From Massilia psychrophila (lineage in GTDB: Bacteria; Pseudomonadota; Gammaproteobacteria; Burkholderiales; Burkholderiaceae_D): a DNA stretch of 64,000 nucleotides. Shown one piece after another: positions 45,445 through 55,115 of the stretch (position 1 is the stretch's first letter; each line of letters starts with the position of its first letter). The stretch spans positions 99,054-163,053 of the forward strand of contig NZ_PDOB01000005.1 of NCBI RefSeq assembly GCF_002760665.1, in the 5' to 3' direction. The position numbers were made by a program, and so were the translations under genes. The notes beneath the pieces are model-generated. The model made no database searches, had not been told where the DNA came from, and was given only the letters and a program-made list of their open reading frames with translations.

Positions 45445-47193
45445 CTATTCGAGCCGGAACACGTTAACAACGCCGCCTTGTGGCACAAGGGTTTTGTGCG
45501 GCATGATGGTATCGAAGGCCCCTTGCATGCGCTGTGCGTCAATACCCCAGCCAGACTGTACTGCGATAAACTGCTCGCCATCGACTTCAAAGCTGGTCGG
45601 AACGCCGGTCACGCCAGAGCTCATGGCCTGTTCCCACAGCAGCTTGCCGTCGCGCGCGTCGAAGGCCCTGAACTTGCGATCATTGGTGCCGCCGCCAAAT
45701 ACCAGATTGCCTGCGGTTGTCAGCAGCGGGCCCCAGTTCATTTGCGGAAAGACGTGAGTCCAGACCTTCTTGCCGGTCTTCAAGTCCCATGCCTGTACTT
45801 CACCGATGCCTTTTTTTGCCGCCTCGTCAAGACGCACGTGCGTCAGGATGTTGTCCAGCCCGACGCCGATGTACAGCGAACCGGGCTTGTATTTGCCGGC
45901 CGCGACGCCAGTAATTTCTGCACATAAATTGTTATTTGCCGGGATATACAACAGCCCGGTATTCGGGTTGTACGCTTCAGGCGGCCAATCCTTGCCACCC
46001 CACAGGGATGGGCAGAAGTTGACCGTCTTGCCGGTTGCCGGGATCCGCGCCGGCACATATGTCGGTCGGCCCGTCTTCTTGTCGACGCTGGCAAAAACGT
46101 TTTGCAACACGAAGGGCCACGCATCAACGAAGCCAATCTTGTTCTTGTCGCGCTCAAGCAACCACAGGTAGCCATTACGCCCGGCATGCACCAGGGATTT
46201 CACTTTCTTCCCATTGCGGTCGATGTCGATCAGCAGCGGTGCGGACACCTCGTCCCAGTCCCATCCGTCGCTATGGTGGTATTGATGGTGCCCTTTCAGT
46301 TCGCCGGTATTGACATCGATTCCCATCACCGATGACGAAAACAGATTGTCGCCTGGGCGGGTGTCCGGCATCCATGGGGCAGCATTGCCAATTCCCCAGT
46401 AAGACACTTTGGTGTTGGAGTCATAGCTGCCGGTCACCCAAACCGAACCACCGCCGGTCTTCCAGGTGTCGTCTTTCGGCCAAGTCTCGGCGCCCGGTTC
46501 CCCCGGTGCGGGAATGGTGTAGCGCTTCCACACTTCCTTACCGGTTTCAGCGTCATAGGCCGCAACAAAGCCGCGAATACCGTACTCGCCGCCCGAGACG
46601 CCAATCACGATTTTCCCTTCCGCCGCCAGCGGTGCCAGCGTGGCGTAGTAACCGGCTTTCCAGTCTGCCGACGCCGTTTTCCACATCTCTTTGCCCGTCA
46701 CGGCGTCGAGCGCGACGACGAAGGCATCGGTCGTGGCGATATACACTTTGTCGCCGTACAGCGCAACGCCGCGATTGGTCGGATGCAGCTGCTGCAGTTC
46801 TTCGGGAATTTGTTTCTTGTAGCGCCAGATCTCTTTGCCTGATTTGGCCTCGAAGGCGATCACCTGGTTGTTCGGCGTCGTCACGTACATGTAGCCGTTG
46901 TTGACGATTGGCGGGGCCTGGTGGCCATCCGTCATGCCGGTTGCGTAGCTCCACGCCAACTTCAGATTTTTGACGTTGTCCGTCGTGATTTTCTTCAAAG
47001 GGCTGTACCCCCACGACTCGTAGTTGGCCCGGTACATTAGCCAGTTTTGTGGCTCCGGACGCGATAGCCGCTGATCCGTCACCAGTGTGTAGGGTTTGAG
47101 CTCGGTTCCCACCGGCGGCGCTGCGGCCATCACGGATATCGGCAAAAAAGCCGCCAGCGTCAGCATGCCTGTCAGTCTGTTCTTTTTCAACAT
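45445..47193 (-). CDS. PQQ-dependent alcohol dehydrogenase, lanthanide-type site
   Basis: 582 residues from ATG 47193, where GGAG stands six bases upstream; two earlier ATGs exist at 47205 and 47199. A signal peptide leads to an eight-bladed quinoprotein (NWLMYRANYESWGYSPLKKI; TGMTDGHQAPPIVNNGYMYV; CPSLWGGKDWPPEAYNPNTG). The active-site segment is SDGWDWDEVSAPLL: Asp-x-Asp, where lanthanide enzymes (XoxF, PedH) have the extra Asp and calcium enzymes an Ala or Ser. The vicinal Cys-Cys of ethanol/methanol dehydrogenases (CCDVxNRG) is replaced by LHPTNRG. It oxidises an alcohol in the periplasm and passes electrons on, perhaps to the Rieske protein encoded next to it. Confidence 0.85.
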   Translation of the reverse strand: MLKKNRLTGMLTLAAFLPISVMAAAPPVGTELKPYTLVTDQRLSRPEPQNWLMYRANYESWGYSPLKKITTDNVKNLKLAWSYATGMTDGHQAPPIVNNGYMYVTTPNNQVIAFEAKSGKEIWRYKKQIPEELQQLHPTNRGVALYGDKVYIATTDAFVVALDAVTGKEMWKTASADWKAGYYATLAPLAAEGKIVIGVSGGEYGIRGFVAAYDAETGKEVWKRYTIPAPGEPGAETWPKDDTWKTGGGSVWVTGSYDSNTKVSYWGIGNAAPWMPDTRPGDNLFSSSVMGIDVNTGELKGHHQYHHSDGWDWDEVSAPLLIDIDRNGKKVKSLVHAGRNGYLWLLERDKNKIGFVDAWPFVLQNVFASVDKKTGRPTYVPARIPATGKTVNFCPSLWGGKDWPPEAYNPNTGLLYIPANNNLCAEITGVAAGKYKPGSLYIGVGLDNILTHVRLDEAAKKGIGEVQAWDLKTGKKVWTHVFPQMNWGPLLTTAGNLVFGGGTNDRKFRAFDARDGKLLWEQAMSSGVTGVPTSFEVDGEQFIAVQSGWGIDAQRMQGAFDTIMPHKTLVPQGGVVNVFRLE

Positions 47194-47292
47194 TTTCATC
47201 TCCATCTTGTTATGTGGCAGCAGTCGATCACTCGACTGTGCGCATTGTTGGCGGCGATTCCCATCAGGTCGTTGCCGCTCCGTTCCTGGCCG

Positions 47293-47913
47293 TTAGCCAG
47301 CCTTTTTGACACCTGGTGTGGCGCTGAACTCTTGTGCAACCACCAGCTCACCGCCTTCCGCGGCAAGCGGAAGGTACGGAAGATTTCTCGGGGCCGGTCC
47401 TGCAGTGACCGATCCCGCATTCATGACGTCGAATTTTGAAAAATGGCAGAAGCACATCAGCGCATTTTCTTTCGCCAGAAATTCCGTGACGTCGCACCCC
47501 TGGTGCGTGCAAATGGCGGAAAACGCCAGCACCCCGTCCACCGCCCGCTTTGCCATTTCTCCGCTCAGGGAAGCGGGATCGAGCCGAATCAGCGCGATCT
47601 TGTTCAGGCGCGAACCATCCTGTACCACCTTGCTTGCCGGGGTATAGGGGTACGCGAGCAGTGGCTTGCCGTTGAGCGCAATATCGGCCACCCGCAGCGG
47701 TGTAACGGCGCCCTCCGCGTCGGCCCGTACCAGGCGATTGCCTGGCCGCGGCCGCGTGTCCTTGTCATCAGCACGCGCGATCGGTATGCAGCCCCCTGCG
47801 AAGCAGGTGATTGCCAAAGTTCCTGCCGCGCGCATGAGATTGCGTCGAATCGGACGCTCCAGCGTCTTCTCGCCGGTGCGGGGTTGATTGTGCTTGTCAA
47901 CAGTTGTGCTCAC
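47293..47913 (-). CDS. Rieske [2Fe-2S] protein, exported
   Basis: 206 residues from GTG 47913 with GAGGAGAG before it. The N-terminus has an Arg pair and hydrophobic stretch (RRNLMRAAGTLAITCFAGGC), resembling a Tat or lipoprotein-type signal. The cluster ligands are CTHQGCD and CFCHFSKFD (Cys-His pairs). It lies directly upstream (in transcription) of the PQQ dehydrogenase gene, separated by about 100 bases, so it may carry electrons from the quinoprotein. A cytochrome c is the usual partner and none is encoded here. Confidence 0.85.
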   Translation of the reverse strand: MSTTVDKHNQPRTGEKTLERPIRRNLMRAAGTLAITCFAGGCIPIARADDKDTRPRPGNRLVRADAEGAVTPLRVADIALNGKPLLAYPYTPASKVVQDGSRLNKIALIRLDPASLSGEMAKRAVDGVLAFSAICTHQGCDVTEFLAKENALMCFCHFSKFDVMNAGSVTAGPAPRNLPYLPLAAEGGELVVAQEFSATPGVKKAG

Positions 47914-48332
47914 TGTGCTCTCCTCTTTGTTCGTTTAAGAGGGTCAATAGCATGATGTATGCCAATGCATGGCAAAGCGCCCGGATAGCGCCGCATGCCC
48001 GTTGTCCGCCGGCGCCTGGTCAGCGCGACTGTCCCGCGCGACTGTGGCAGTGTCCGCGCGACGCAACAGCCTGCGACAGTGCGCCCGGCATTCCGGCGCG
48101 GCCCGGCAAAGACCTGTCAGCGCATCTTTATGCTGCGCGCCATGGCAGTCTCCCCGTGCCCGTGCAAGCGCAGAGGGGCGCAACCGCAGCGCTGCGCATC
48201 ATTTGTCCGTCGCCGCCCGGGCCGCAAAACGGCCGGCTTTTCTCAGGCATACATTGTGCATAGTTGATAACACGGGATGGCTGTCGGAGTGGCCATGACC
48301 GTCACGCAAATATTTATAACAGGAGATCGAAA
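47914..48332. other. Divergent intergenic region
   Basis: 419 bases between the divergent Rieske and outer-membrane genes. No supported gene. One minus-strand frame (47944-48183) contains Cys/His residues but no CxxCH haem site. Promoters for both directions are expected here. Confidence 0.45.
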
Positions 48333-49202
48333 ATGAGCAAACAATATGGAGAAACACCGAAGCCACCCGCGCATCGTCTGACGAGCGCAGCTTTGCTACT
48401 GGCTTGCTTTTTCTCACCGGCAGCCTATGCGGAAACGAGCCGGGGTTTTATCGGGCCGTTCGAGTACCAGTTACCGGGCAATCTCAGCAAGCCAATCAAC
48501 GTCGTCGTCCAATATGGCTACATCGACCGCGAGCACAAACAGTGGAACGGGGTCGGCAACAAGATCGGCGCAGCCAACGTCGATGTCAACGTCGGCCTCA
48601 CCAAGTATGTCCATGCATGGAACCTTGAAAGCAATCCGGACGTTGGCATTGGCTGGGAAGTAATTGCACCGCTGCTCAGTGTGCAGGACAAGACCGCGCG
48701 CACCACGTCGAGCGGCCTGGCAGACCCGGTCGCCGGCGGCTTCGTTTGGTACAAGCCGACCAAGGACAGCACCATCGGCACCGATTTCCTGTTCCAGGTG
48801 CCGGTCGGCAGCAATACCGTCGGCGGCGGCGATCGCTGGAGGATCATCCAGTCGGTGTTTGGCACTGTCAAGAGTGACAACCTCAACTATACCGCCGACA
48901 TCGTCTGGGACTGGCCTGGCAAGAGCACCGGCACCCGCACGACAGCAGCGAAGACCTGGTCCACCCACCATCGGGTTGGCTATTCGGTAACTGCGCTGCT
49001 GTTGCCGTATATCGGCGTCGACTACGAGCGCCAAGAAGCAAAAAACGGTCAGCCGACAAGCTATGAAGCGGTGGGCAACCTCGGCCTGGTGTTAACCTTC
49101 CCGGCCGGTTACACCTTCGCCATGCATTATGGCCGCGGTTTCCGTGGTGAAAACCGCGCGCAGACCAATTCCATCAACGCCCGCTTTGTCTACGCCTGGT
49201 AA
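48333..49202 (+). CDS. Outer-membrane channel, phenol MetA-type family
   Basis: 289 residues from ATG 48333 with AGGAGATCGAAA upstream. Signal peptide (LLLACFFSPAAYAE). Beta-barrel text with alternating hydrophobics (PINVVVQYGYIDREHKQWNG; VGIGWEVIAPLLSVQDKTAR; GTDFLFQVPVGSNTVGGGDR) and terminal aromatic FVYAW, as in outer-membrane barrels. It resembles the 'phenol degradation protein meta' (MetA-pathway) family, thought to import aromatic or hydrophobic substrates. It is divergent from the PQQ module and convergent with the sigma-54 regulator. Confidence 0.8.
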   Translation: MSKQYGETPKPPAHRLTSAALLLACFFSPAAYAETSRGFIGPFEYQLPGNLSKPINVVVQYGYIDREHKQWNGVGNKIGAANVDVNVGLTKYVHAWNLESNPDVGIGWEVIAPLLSVQDKTARTTSSGLADPVAGGFVWYKPTKDSTIGTDFLFQVPVGSNTVGGGDRWRIIQSVFGTVKSDNLNYTADIVWDWPGKSTGTRTTAAKTWSTHHRVGYSVTALLLPYIGVDYERQEAKNGQPTSYEAVGNLGLVLTFPAGYTFAMHYGRGFRGENRAQTNSINARFVYAW

Positions 49203-49219
49203 CAGCGACGATCAAACAC

Positions 49220-49260
49220 CCATGCTTTCCGTCGCGTGTCGCGCGCACCGGAAAGCATGG
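49220..49260. terminator. Convergent terminator hairpin
   Basis: CCATGCTTTCCG-(17)-CGGAAAGCATGG, a 12-bp perfect stem between the convergent channel and regulator genes, with AATTTT after it. Could serve both. Confidence 0.65.
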
Positions 49261-49312
49261 AATTTTCAGCGTCCGCATTATTTGGCAACTGGCGGACTGC
49301 CTGGCGGTCCGA

Positions 49313-51268
49313 TCATGTGTTGCTGCTCTCGGATTTCAGGCGCCGGTACAAGGTCGAGCGGCTAATTCCCAGCAACTTTGCCGCGGCAGAGAAATTGCCT
49401 GCACAGATATCGACCGCCTGTGTCAGTTCCCGCCGCGTATGCGCGCTGAGGACCGTTCGCCGCTGCTCGGTGGATTCCTCCTCATCGGCTGCCATGGCGC
49501 CGTGCCCGAAGACCAGGTCGATGAAATTGCCTTCTTGCTCGCGGAACAGCGGGTCGTTCATGTTGGCGAAATAGATCACCGCGCGCTCGAGCATGTTTTC
49601 CAGTTCCCGGACATTGCCAGGCCAGTGGTACTTGTAGAAGTACGGCAGCAGCATCGCGATCATTTCTTTTGGCGAATCGCGTAGCTTCAGACGCCGGACG
49701 ATGCTTTCCATGATCTTGTGGCAAAGGTAAGGCAAGTCCTCCAAGCGCTCGATCAAAGGCGGCAGGTTAAGCTGCAAAATATTGAGCCGGTAATACAGAT
49801 CCTCGCGGAAAATTCCTTTTGCGATCTGCTTCAGCAAATTGTGGTGTGTGGCGGCAATGACCCGCACATCGACGCAGGTGGTGTGGGTGCCGCCGAGCCG
49901 CATGACCTCCCGCTCTTGCAGTACCCGCAGCAAGCGGGTCTGCAGCGCCAGCGGCATGTCGCCAATTTCATCGAGAAAAATTGATCCGGTGTGCGCCAGT
50001 TCGAACAGGCCAGGTTTGCCCCCTCGGCGCGAGCCGCTGAAAGCGCCGTCTTCGTATCCGAAAAGTTCGCTCTCCAGCAAGCTTTCTGGCAGCGCAGCGC
50101 AATTGACCGCGACAAAAGGCGCATTCGCGCGCGCGCCTTCGTTGTGGATTCCTTGAGCGAACATTTCCTTGCCGGTGCCGCTCGCGCCCAGCAGCAAAAT
50201 GGTGGAATCGGTACGAGCGTAGACGCTGGCCAGTTTGACGAGGTACTGCATCGCTTTCGATTCGCCAGCAATTTCGGTGAGGCAGTGGGTCGCCCGGAAA
50301 TCGCGCCGCCTTGCACCGGAGCGAATCTGGCGGTCCGCCCGTTGCAACGCATTCGTATCCTGGCAGATGATGACGGTGCCGTCATGCTCCGGTTCGTTTG
50401 ATAGCGGATAGGCGTTGACCAACAAGGTGCGCTGTCGCGCCGACACCATGCACCCGCCAGGTGGCGTTCCCGTTTTCAGGTACTTGTGCAGCTCCAGCTC
50501 GGGCGCAACGTCGTTGATGTGAGACCCGATGAGGCTGGCCGAGGCCGTCTTGAAAAACCCCGCAAAGACCTCATTGGCTGCCTGTATCTTGCCCGTCTCG
50601 TCGAGCGCGGCAACGCCATCGGCCAAGTGCTGCACGATGGCGTTGATGTGGTGACGCTGCGAAGACTCGAGCCGCTGCAGGCGGACCTGGGCCATGGCGT
50701 CCTCGAACGCCTGGCGGATCGAACGGGCCGACGACAGCAACACGCCTTTCATGCCGGCACCGGCGGCCACTTCAGTCACCATTGACGAGCCGATGATCAC
50801 TTCGCAACCGCATTCGCGCAGGCTGCTCACGCGCGCCCTGACCTCGGCGAGCGTGTCATATTGAAAATGCTTGAACGCAATTTTCCACAGCCGCTCGGTG
50901 TAGTCCAGTTCCAGGTTGGACTGCCGATAGCTGAGCAAGGCAATGCCGGTGGAATGCTGCACTGCCTCGAACATTGCATGCATCAGGTCGTTGGTGCCGT
51001 TTTTCATCAGCACGACCGGAGTCGTCAGGTTCTTTTGCAAAAAAGCCCCCGTCGCGCCAGCGCACACAAAGACGTCGATTTCGCCCGACTGCTCGGCGTT
51101 CCTGGCGTACGCGAGGCTCTCGCTAATGGGCAAATCGACGACGCGGATTTCGGCCACGGCGCAAAATGACGCCGCGATGTTTTGCACTTCACGTGCCAGC
51201 CGGCTCGGATAGACTTGCAAATCGAGGTGGCTGATGATAACGGCGATTCGCGCCAGAGTATGTCGCAT
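49313..51268 (-). CDS. PrpR-like sigma-54 activator with PAS domain
   Basis: 651 residues from ATG 51268 (AAGGAAAG before it). Domains: PrpR_N sensor (~1-180; [40 protein letters not shown]), PAS-like (~210-320), AAA+ ([56 protein letters not shown]) and Fis HTH ([20 protein letters not shown]). The sigma-54 loop is GAFSGS. PrpR-type sensors usually bind small acids or their CoA esters. It likely drives transcription of this catabolic set. It is followed by the acyl-CoA synthetase on the same strand. Confidence 0.88.
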   Translation of the reverse strand: MRHTLARIAVIISHLDLQVYPSRLAREVQNIAASFCAVAEIRVVDLPISESLAYARNAEQSGEIDVFVCAGATGAFLQKNLTTPVVLMKNGTNDLMHAMFEAVQHSTGIALLSYRQSNLELDYTERLWKIAFKHFQYDTLAEVRARVSSLRECGCEVIIGSSMVTEVAAGAGMKGVLLSSARSIRQAFEDAMAQVRLQRLESSQRHHINAIVQHLADGVAALDETGKIQAANEVFAGFFKTASASLIGSHINDVAPELELHKYLKTGTPPGGCMVSARQRTLLVNAYPLSNEPEHDGTVIICQDTNALQRADRQIRSGARRRDFRATHCLTEIAGESKAMQYLVKLASVYARTDSTILLLGASGTGKEMFAQGIHNEGARANAPFVAVNCAALPESLLESELFGYEDGAFSGSRRGGKPGLFELAHTGSIFLDEIGDMPLALQTRLLRVLQEREVMRLGGTHTTCVDVRVIAATHHNLLKQIAKGIFREDLYYRLNILQLNLPPLIERLEDLPYLCHKIMESIVRRLKLRDSPKEMIAMLLPYFYKYHWPGNVRELENMLERAVIYFANMNDPLFREQEGNFIDLVFGHGAMAADEEESTEQRRTVLSAHTRRELTQAVDICAGNFSAAAKLLGISRSTLYRRLKSESSNT

Positions 51269-51331
51269 GAGGGTCTTTCCTTCTGTCGCCAGGACACTGG
51301 CCCGGACCATCGAACGTTGCGCGGCGATGAC

Positions 51332-52897
51332 TCAACTGCCGCCCGCGTCCGCCACCAGACGCTCGCGCAACAGCCGGTGCTGGATCTTCCCGGTTGCCGT
51401 GCGCGGCATCGCCGCCTCGGTGACAAACGTAACGGAGCGCGGCCGTTTGTAACCGGCCAGGCGCTCCTTGCACCACTCCAGCAGCTCGACCTCGGCCACC
51501 TGCTGGCCCGGGTGCACGATCACGATCGCTTTCACGACCTCGCCCCATTTGTCGTCCGGCATGCCGATCACCGCGACGTCCTTGATCTTTGGATGGCAAG
51601 CGAGCGCGTACTCGACTTCGGTGGGGTAGATATTTTCGCCGCCGCTGATAATCATGTTGCTCTTGCGGTCCACCAGATAGATGTAACCGTCGCTGTCGCG
51701 GCGTGCCATATCGCCGACCGAGCACCATTTCCCGGCAAACGCTTGCGCTGTCTTTTCCGGGTTATTCCAGTAGCCATCGAAGACATAGGGCGTACGCGAA
51801 TACAGTTCGCCGACCTCGCCTTCCGGCACTTCCTGGCCATCCAGCCCGAGCAGTTTGATGGCCCCTGAAAATGCCCACTCCCTGCCGACCGAGCCGAGCT
51901 TGTCGATCTGTTCTTCCGGACGCAACAGCGTGACCCAGCCCAGTTCGGTCGATCCATACAACTCATGGAGCTTGCAGTTGCTGAAGTAATCCATGATCGC
52001 CAGCTTGAGTTCCTTGCGCGCCGGCGCAGACGAAATCATCAGCTTGTCGACGGCGCTGACGTCGTACTTGCCTTTCACCGCGTCGCCAAGCGCCAACATC
52101 ATGACGTAGTGGGTCGGCACCAGCGAGGTGAAAGTGATGCGTTCGTGCGCGAGAACGGCGACCAGGGCTTCGGGATCGAAGCTGCTACGGTCATCGATGA
52201 CGATGGTGGCGCCAAGGTAGGCGAAGGTGACGCAAAAATAGAGCGAGTTCGCATGGCACATGGGCATGACCAGCAAGCCGCGGTCATTGCGGCTAAATTG
52301 CATTTCCAGCGCGGTGGCGACGGCAATCTGCGCATTCCCGGCGTGATTACGGATGGCACCTTTTGGCCGGCCGGTGGTGCCCGAAGTATACATCAGGGCA
52401 AACAGGTCGGCGCCGTCGACAGCCACCGGTACAGCGGCGTGACTGGCGGCGCTGATCAGGGCTTCGTAATCCTGGTAGCCCTGCGGCGCCGACGACCCGA
52501 TATGGACATAACGATCCGGCCGGATCGACAGTGCAGGACGCACCGCATCGACCCGGTCGCACAGCGCGGCCTGGACGATCACTGCGGAGGCGCCGCTATC
52601 GCGCGCGATGTACGCAATCTCGTCGGGCGACAGGCGGAAATTGATCGGCACCGCAACCAGGCCTGCCTTCGCCAGGCCAACGTACAATTCCATCCATTCG
52701 ATGCAGTTGTAGGCCAGCAGCGCAACCCGATCGCCTTTCTTCAAGCCCAAAGCGAGCAGCCCGTTGGCCAGGCAGCACGCGCGTTTTTCCCACTGCAAAA
52801 ATGTCAGCGACCGGGTGGAATCCAGTACCCCGATCTTCTGCGGAGTGAGCCGCGCATGGGTTGCAATTACATCGGCGAGGGTCAAGAAGTGGTCCAT
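51332..52897 (-). CDS. Acyl-CoA synthetase (AMP-forming ligase)
   Basis: 521 residues of the ANL superfamily: LMYTSGTTGRPKGAI (P-loop), MPMCHANSLYF, LYGSTELGWV, DGYIYLVDRKSNMIISGGEN, and the C-terminal Lys motif PRTATGKIQHR. It activates a carboxylic acid to its CoA ester; the length suits a medium or branched acid. Its neighbours are a ThDP lyase (divergent), a sigma-54 activator, an ACAD and an acyl-kinase, so the substrate is probably a hydroxy or branched acid. Confidence 0.9.
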   Translation of the reverse strand: MDHFLTLADVIATHARLTPQKIGVLDSTRSLTFLQWEKRACCLANGLLALGLKKGDRVALLAYNCIEWMELYVGLAKAGLVAVPINFRLSPDEIAYIARDSGASAVIVQAALCDRVDAVRPALSIRPDRYVHIGSSAPQGYQDYEALISAASHAAVPVAVDGADLFALMYTSGTTGRPKGAIRNHAGNAQIAVATALEMQFSRNDRGLLVMPMCHANSLYFCVTFAYLGATIVIDDRSSFDPEALVAVLAHERITFTSLVPTHYVMMLALGDAVKGKYDVSAVDKLMISSAPARKELKLAIMDYFSNCKLHELYGSTELGWVTLLRPEEQIDKLGSVGREWAFSGAIKLLGLDGQEVPEGEVGELYSRTPYVFDGYWNNPEKTAQAFAGKWCSVGDMARRDSDGYIYLVDRKSNMIISGGENIYPTEVEYALACHPKIKDVAVIGMPDDKWGEVVKAIVIVHPGQQVAEVELLEWCKERLAGYKRPRSVTFVTEAAMPRTATGKIQHRLLRERLVADAGGS

Positions 52898-52995
52898 CGT
52901 GTCTCCCAGTGTAGGGCGAATTCGTCGGCCCCTGTCGGGCCATGTTGCCCTTGAAAAAACGCCTGGCGCGGACCTGCTGCAGCCGCAAAGCGATT

Positions 52996-53012
52996 GAATT
53001 CAGAATACAGTA
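52996..53012. promoter_or_regulatory. Repeat of the GAATTC-GAATACA operator motif
   Basis: GAATTCAGAATACAGTA, 15/17 identical to GAATTCGGAATACAATA at 53111-53127, 115 bases apart. Both lie in the divergent promoter region and may be paired sites for a dimeric repressor. Confidence 0.5.
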
Positions 53013-53105
53013 AATCGTGGACGCGCATTGTTTTTTTAAGAACTAAAAAAACAATTTTTTTCTTGACAACCTAGACTTTGCACCAGCAAAATTGAGGTCG
53101 ATGGA

Positions 53106-53121
53106 ATTCCGAATTCGGAAT
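53106..53121. promoter_or_regulatory. Perfect 16-bp palindrome, candidate operator
   Basis: ATTCCGAATTCGGAAT reads the same on both strands. The GntR/FCD regulator at 58165 is the obvious candidate binder. The site is 36 bases after the TTGACA box, where it could block transcription of the lyase operon. Confidence 0.6.
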
Positions 53122-53367
53122 ACAATAATTCTCGATGGACATTCCAAAACTAGGCATCCAACAAAGCTTACCGAAATAATGGGGAGGAAAATTGGTCGGC
53201 CTCAACCCTGGAAAAATTGTTACCTCGGCTGCCCCGGGCAGCATGCCGGGCGATCGGATTGCCTATCTCATCGCACTGGCGACCAGGTTCATTGCCGTCG
53301 CCGCCGCGCCATCGATTTCAATCGGCTTGTTTTGACCGGCAAGCCATTATCTGACAGGAAAGAATTT

Positions 53368-55113
53368 ATGGGACATTCACCGATTTCCGATAACTCGTCC
53401 GCTGCGGTCATTGCCCGCTTCCTGCGATCACGCGGCGTCGATCGGGTCTTCGCCCTGTGCGGCGGCCACATCATGCCGATCTGGATGCGGCTCGACGCCG
53501 AAGGCATTCGGATTGTCGATGTGCGCGACGAGCGGGCCGCGGTGTACATGGCGCATGCGCATGCCGAACTGACCGGACAGCTCGGCGTGGCCCTCGTTAC
53601 GGCCGGGCCTGGTGTGACCAATGCCATGACCGGCATCGCGAATGCCCATGTGGCACGCGCCTCGGTGCTGGTCCTGTCCGGCGTGGCGCCGCGCCAGCAA
53701 GAAAACCGCGGCGCCTTGCAGGACATCTCGCACACTGACCTGGTTCGCTCGATTACCCGCTATGCCCGCACCGTGCGCCAGCCGGCGCTGGTATTGCAAG
53801 AGCTCGATGAAGCCGTCTCGCGCGCCTTCGGCGATGGCGGCGAGCCTGGGCCCGTGTATCTCGACTTCCCGGTCGATACGCTGCGCGCCGAGGTGCCGCT
53901 GGCGCTGCAGATGCCGGAACACTTCAAACCCAAATCGAAACGCCGCTTGCTGCCCGATCCGGCGTCGGTTCAGGAAGCGGTGGAATTGCTCTGGTCCGCA
54001 CGGCGTCCCTTGTTCATCTCGGGCAGGGGCGCCCGCGGCAGCTCGGCGCCTTTGACGCAACTGCTTGAGCGCCTCAATGCCCTTTACCTCGATACCGGCG
54101 AAAGCCGGGGCATCGTTGCCGACAGCCACCCTTCGGTCGTCGCCGCAATGCGCGGCTCGGTCATGGGCGAAGCCGACCTGGTGGTGACGGTGGGACGACG
54201 GCTGGACTTCCAGCTGGGCTATGGCTCGCCGGCTGTTTTCAAGCAGGCGAAGTTCCTGCGCATCGCCGATTGCGCGGCGGAACTGCGCGACAATCGGCGC
54301 GGGGCAGTGGAGATTTTTGCCTCATCAACGCTGGCGCTGGAAGCGATCCTGGCAGCCGCCGGCGAGCGCGCGCCCTCAACCGACATGGCCTGGGCCAGCA
54401 CAGTCAGAAGCGCGCACGTTGCCCGTTCGGAGAAGCTGGTCAACACCATGCGCCAGGCGCCGCCTGGCGAGGATGGCAAAATGCATCCTAACCGCCTGTT
54501 AGCCGCCCTGCGCGCAGCGCTGCCGGCCGACGCCGTGGTAGTGGCCGACGGCGGCGACTTCCTCAGCTTTGCGCGGGTTGGCTTGCCCGCTACCACCTAC
54601 CTCGACCCCGGCTCGCTTGGTTGCATCGGCATCGGCACCCCTTTCGGCATCGCTGCCAGCCTCGCGCTTCCGGAGCGCACCGTCGTGGTAGCCACAGGCG
54701 ATGGCGCGTTCGGCTTCAACGCCATGGAAATCGATACCGCGGTGCGCCACAAGGCACCGCTATTGATTGTCGTCGCCAACAACGGCGCATGGGCCATCGA
54801 AGTGCGTGACCAGGCCGAAACCCATGGCCACGTCGTCGGGACCCGCCTGCAGTTCTCCGATTATGCCGGGATGGCGCGAAGTTTCGGCATGCATGCCGAG
54901 CGCGTCACCGACGCCGACGCCCTGCCGGCAGCCATCGCGCGCGCGTTGGCCAACCGGCCCGCCTTGCTCGACGTGGTGGTCACGCCCACGGCGATTTCGT
55001 CGGATGCGCGTTCAGGCCTTGCGTGGGTTCCCGATTTACAAGCGCTCGCAGCGTGGGACGACGCTGAACGCGCATGGCGCGATGCCGGCACCGACAACAG
55101 GAACCTGGAATAA
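53368..55113 (+). CDS. ThDP-dependent enzyme, 2-hydroxyacyl-CoA lyase/acetolactate-synthase-like
   Basis: 581 residues from ATG 53368 with AGGAAAG upstream. N-terminal PYR domain with the ThDP Glu (VRDERAAVYMAHAHAELTG), central domain (PLFISGRGARGSS) and C-terminal PP domain with GDGAFGFNAMEIDTAV and VVANNGAWAI (GDG-N pattern). It resembles oxalyl-CoA decarboxylase and 2-hydroxyacyl-CoA lyase more than biosynthetic acetolactate synthase: no regulatory subunit is nearby and it sits with CoA-ester enzymes. It could cleave a 2-hydroxyacyl-CoA to formyl-CoA plus a carbonyl. That reaction is inference. The next gene starts two bases after the stop. Confidence 0.75.
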   Translation: MGHSPISDNSSAAVIARFLRSRGVDRVFALCGGHIMPIWMRLDAEGIRIVDVRDERAAVYMAHAHAELTGQLGVALVTAGPGVTNAMTGIANAHVARASVLVLSGVAPRQQENRGALQDISHTDLVRSITRYARTVRQPALVLQELDEAVSRAFGDGGEPGPVYLDFPVDTLRAEVPLALQMPEHFKPKSKRRLLPDPASVQEAVELLWSARRPLFISGRGARGSSAPLTQLLERLNALYLDTGESRGIVADSHPSVVAAMRGSVMGEADLVVTVGRRLDFQLGYGSPAVFKQAKFLRIADCAAELRDNRRGAVEIFASSTLALEAILAAAGERAPSTDMAWASTVRSAHVARSEKLVNTMRQAPPGEDGKMHPNRLLAALRAALPADAVVVADGGDFLSFARVGLPATTYLDPGSLGCIGIGTPFGIAASLALPERTVVVATGDGAFGFNAMEIDTAVRHKAPLLIVVANNGAWAIEVRDQAETHGHVVGTRLQFSDYAGMARSFGMHAERVTDADALPAAIARALANRPALLDVVVTPTAISSDARSGLAWVPDLQALAAWDDAERAWRDAGTDNRNLE

Positions 55114-55115
55114 TC

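Larger units (their letters stand above)
52898..53367. other. Divergent promoter region of the acid-catabolic genes
   Basis: 470 bases. Holds a 16-bp perfect palindrome at 53106-53121, a related motif at 52996-53012, a TTGACA box at 53063-53068, and A/T-rich tracts around 53030-53060. A plus-strand frame from 53092 merges with the next gene but has no family resemblance before 53368. Confidence 0.6.

Noticed and set aside
47944..48183. Possible cytochrome c for the PQQ dehydrogenase
   Set aside because: Cys and His are present but there is no CxxCH haem motif in any frame and no signal peptide.
53092..53367. N-terminal extension of the ThDP enzyme from 53092
   Set aside because: The extension is Arg/His-rich without family resemblance; family proteins begin about where ATG 53368 places the start, and it has a ribosome site.
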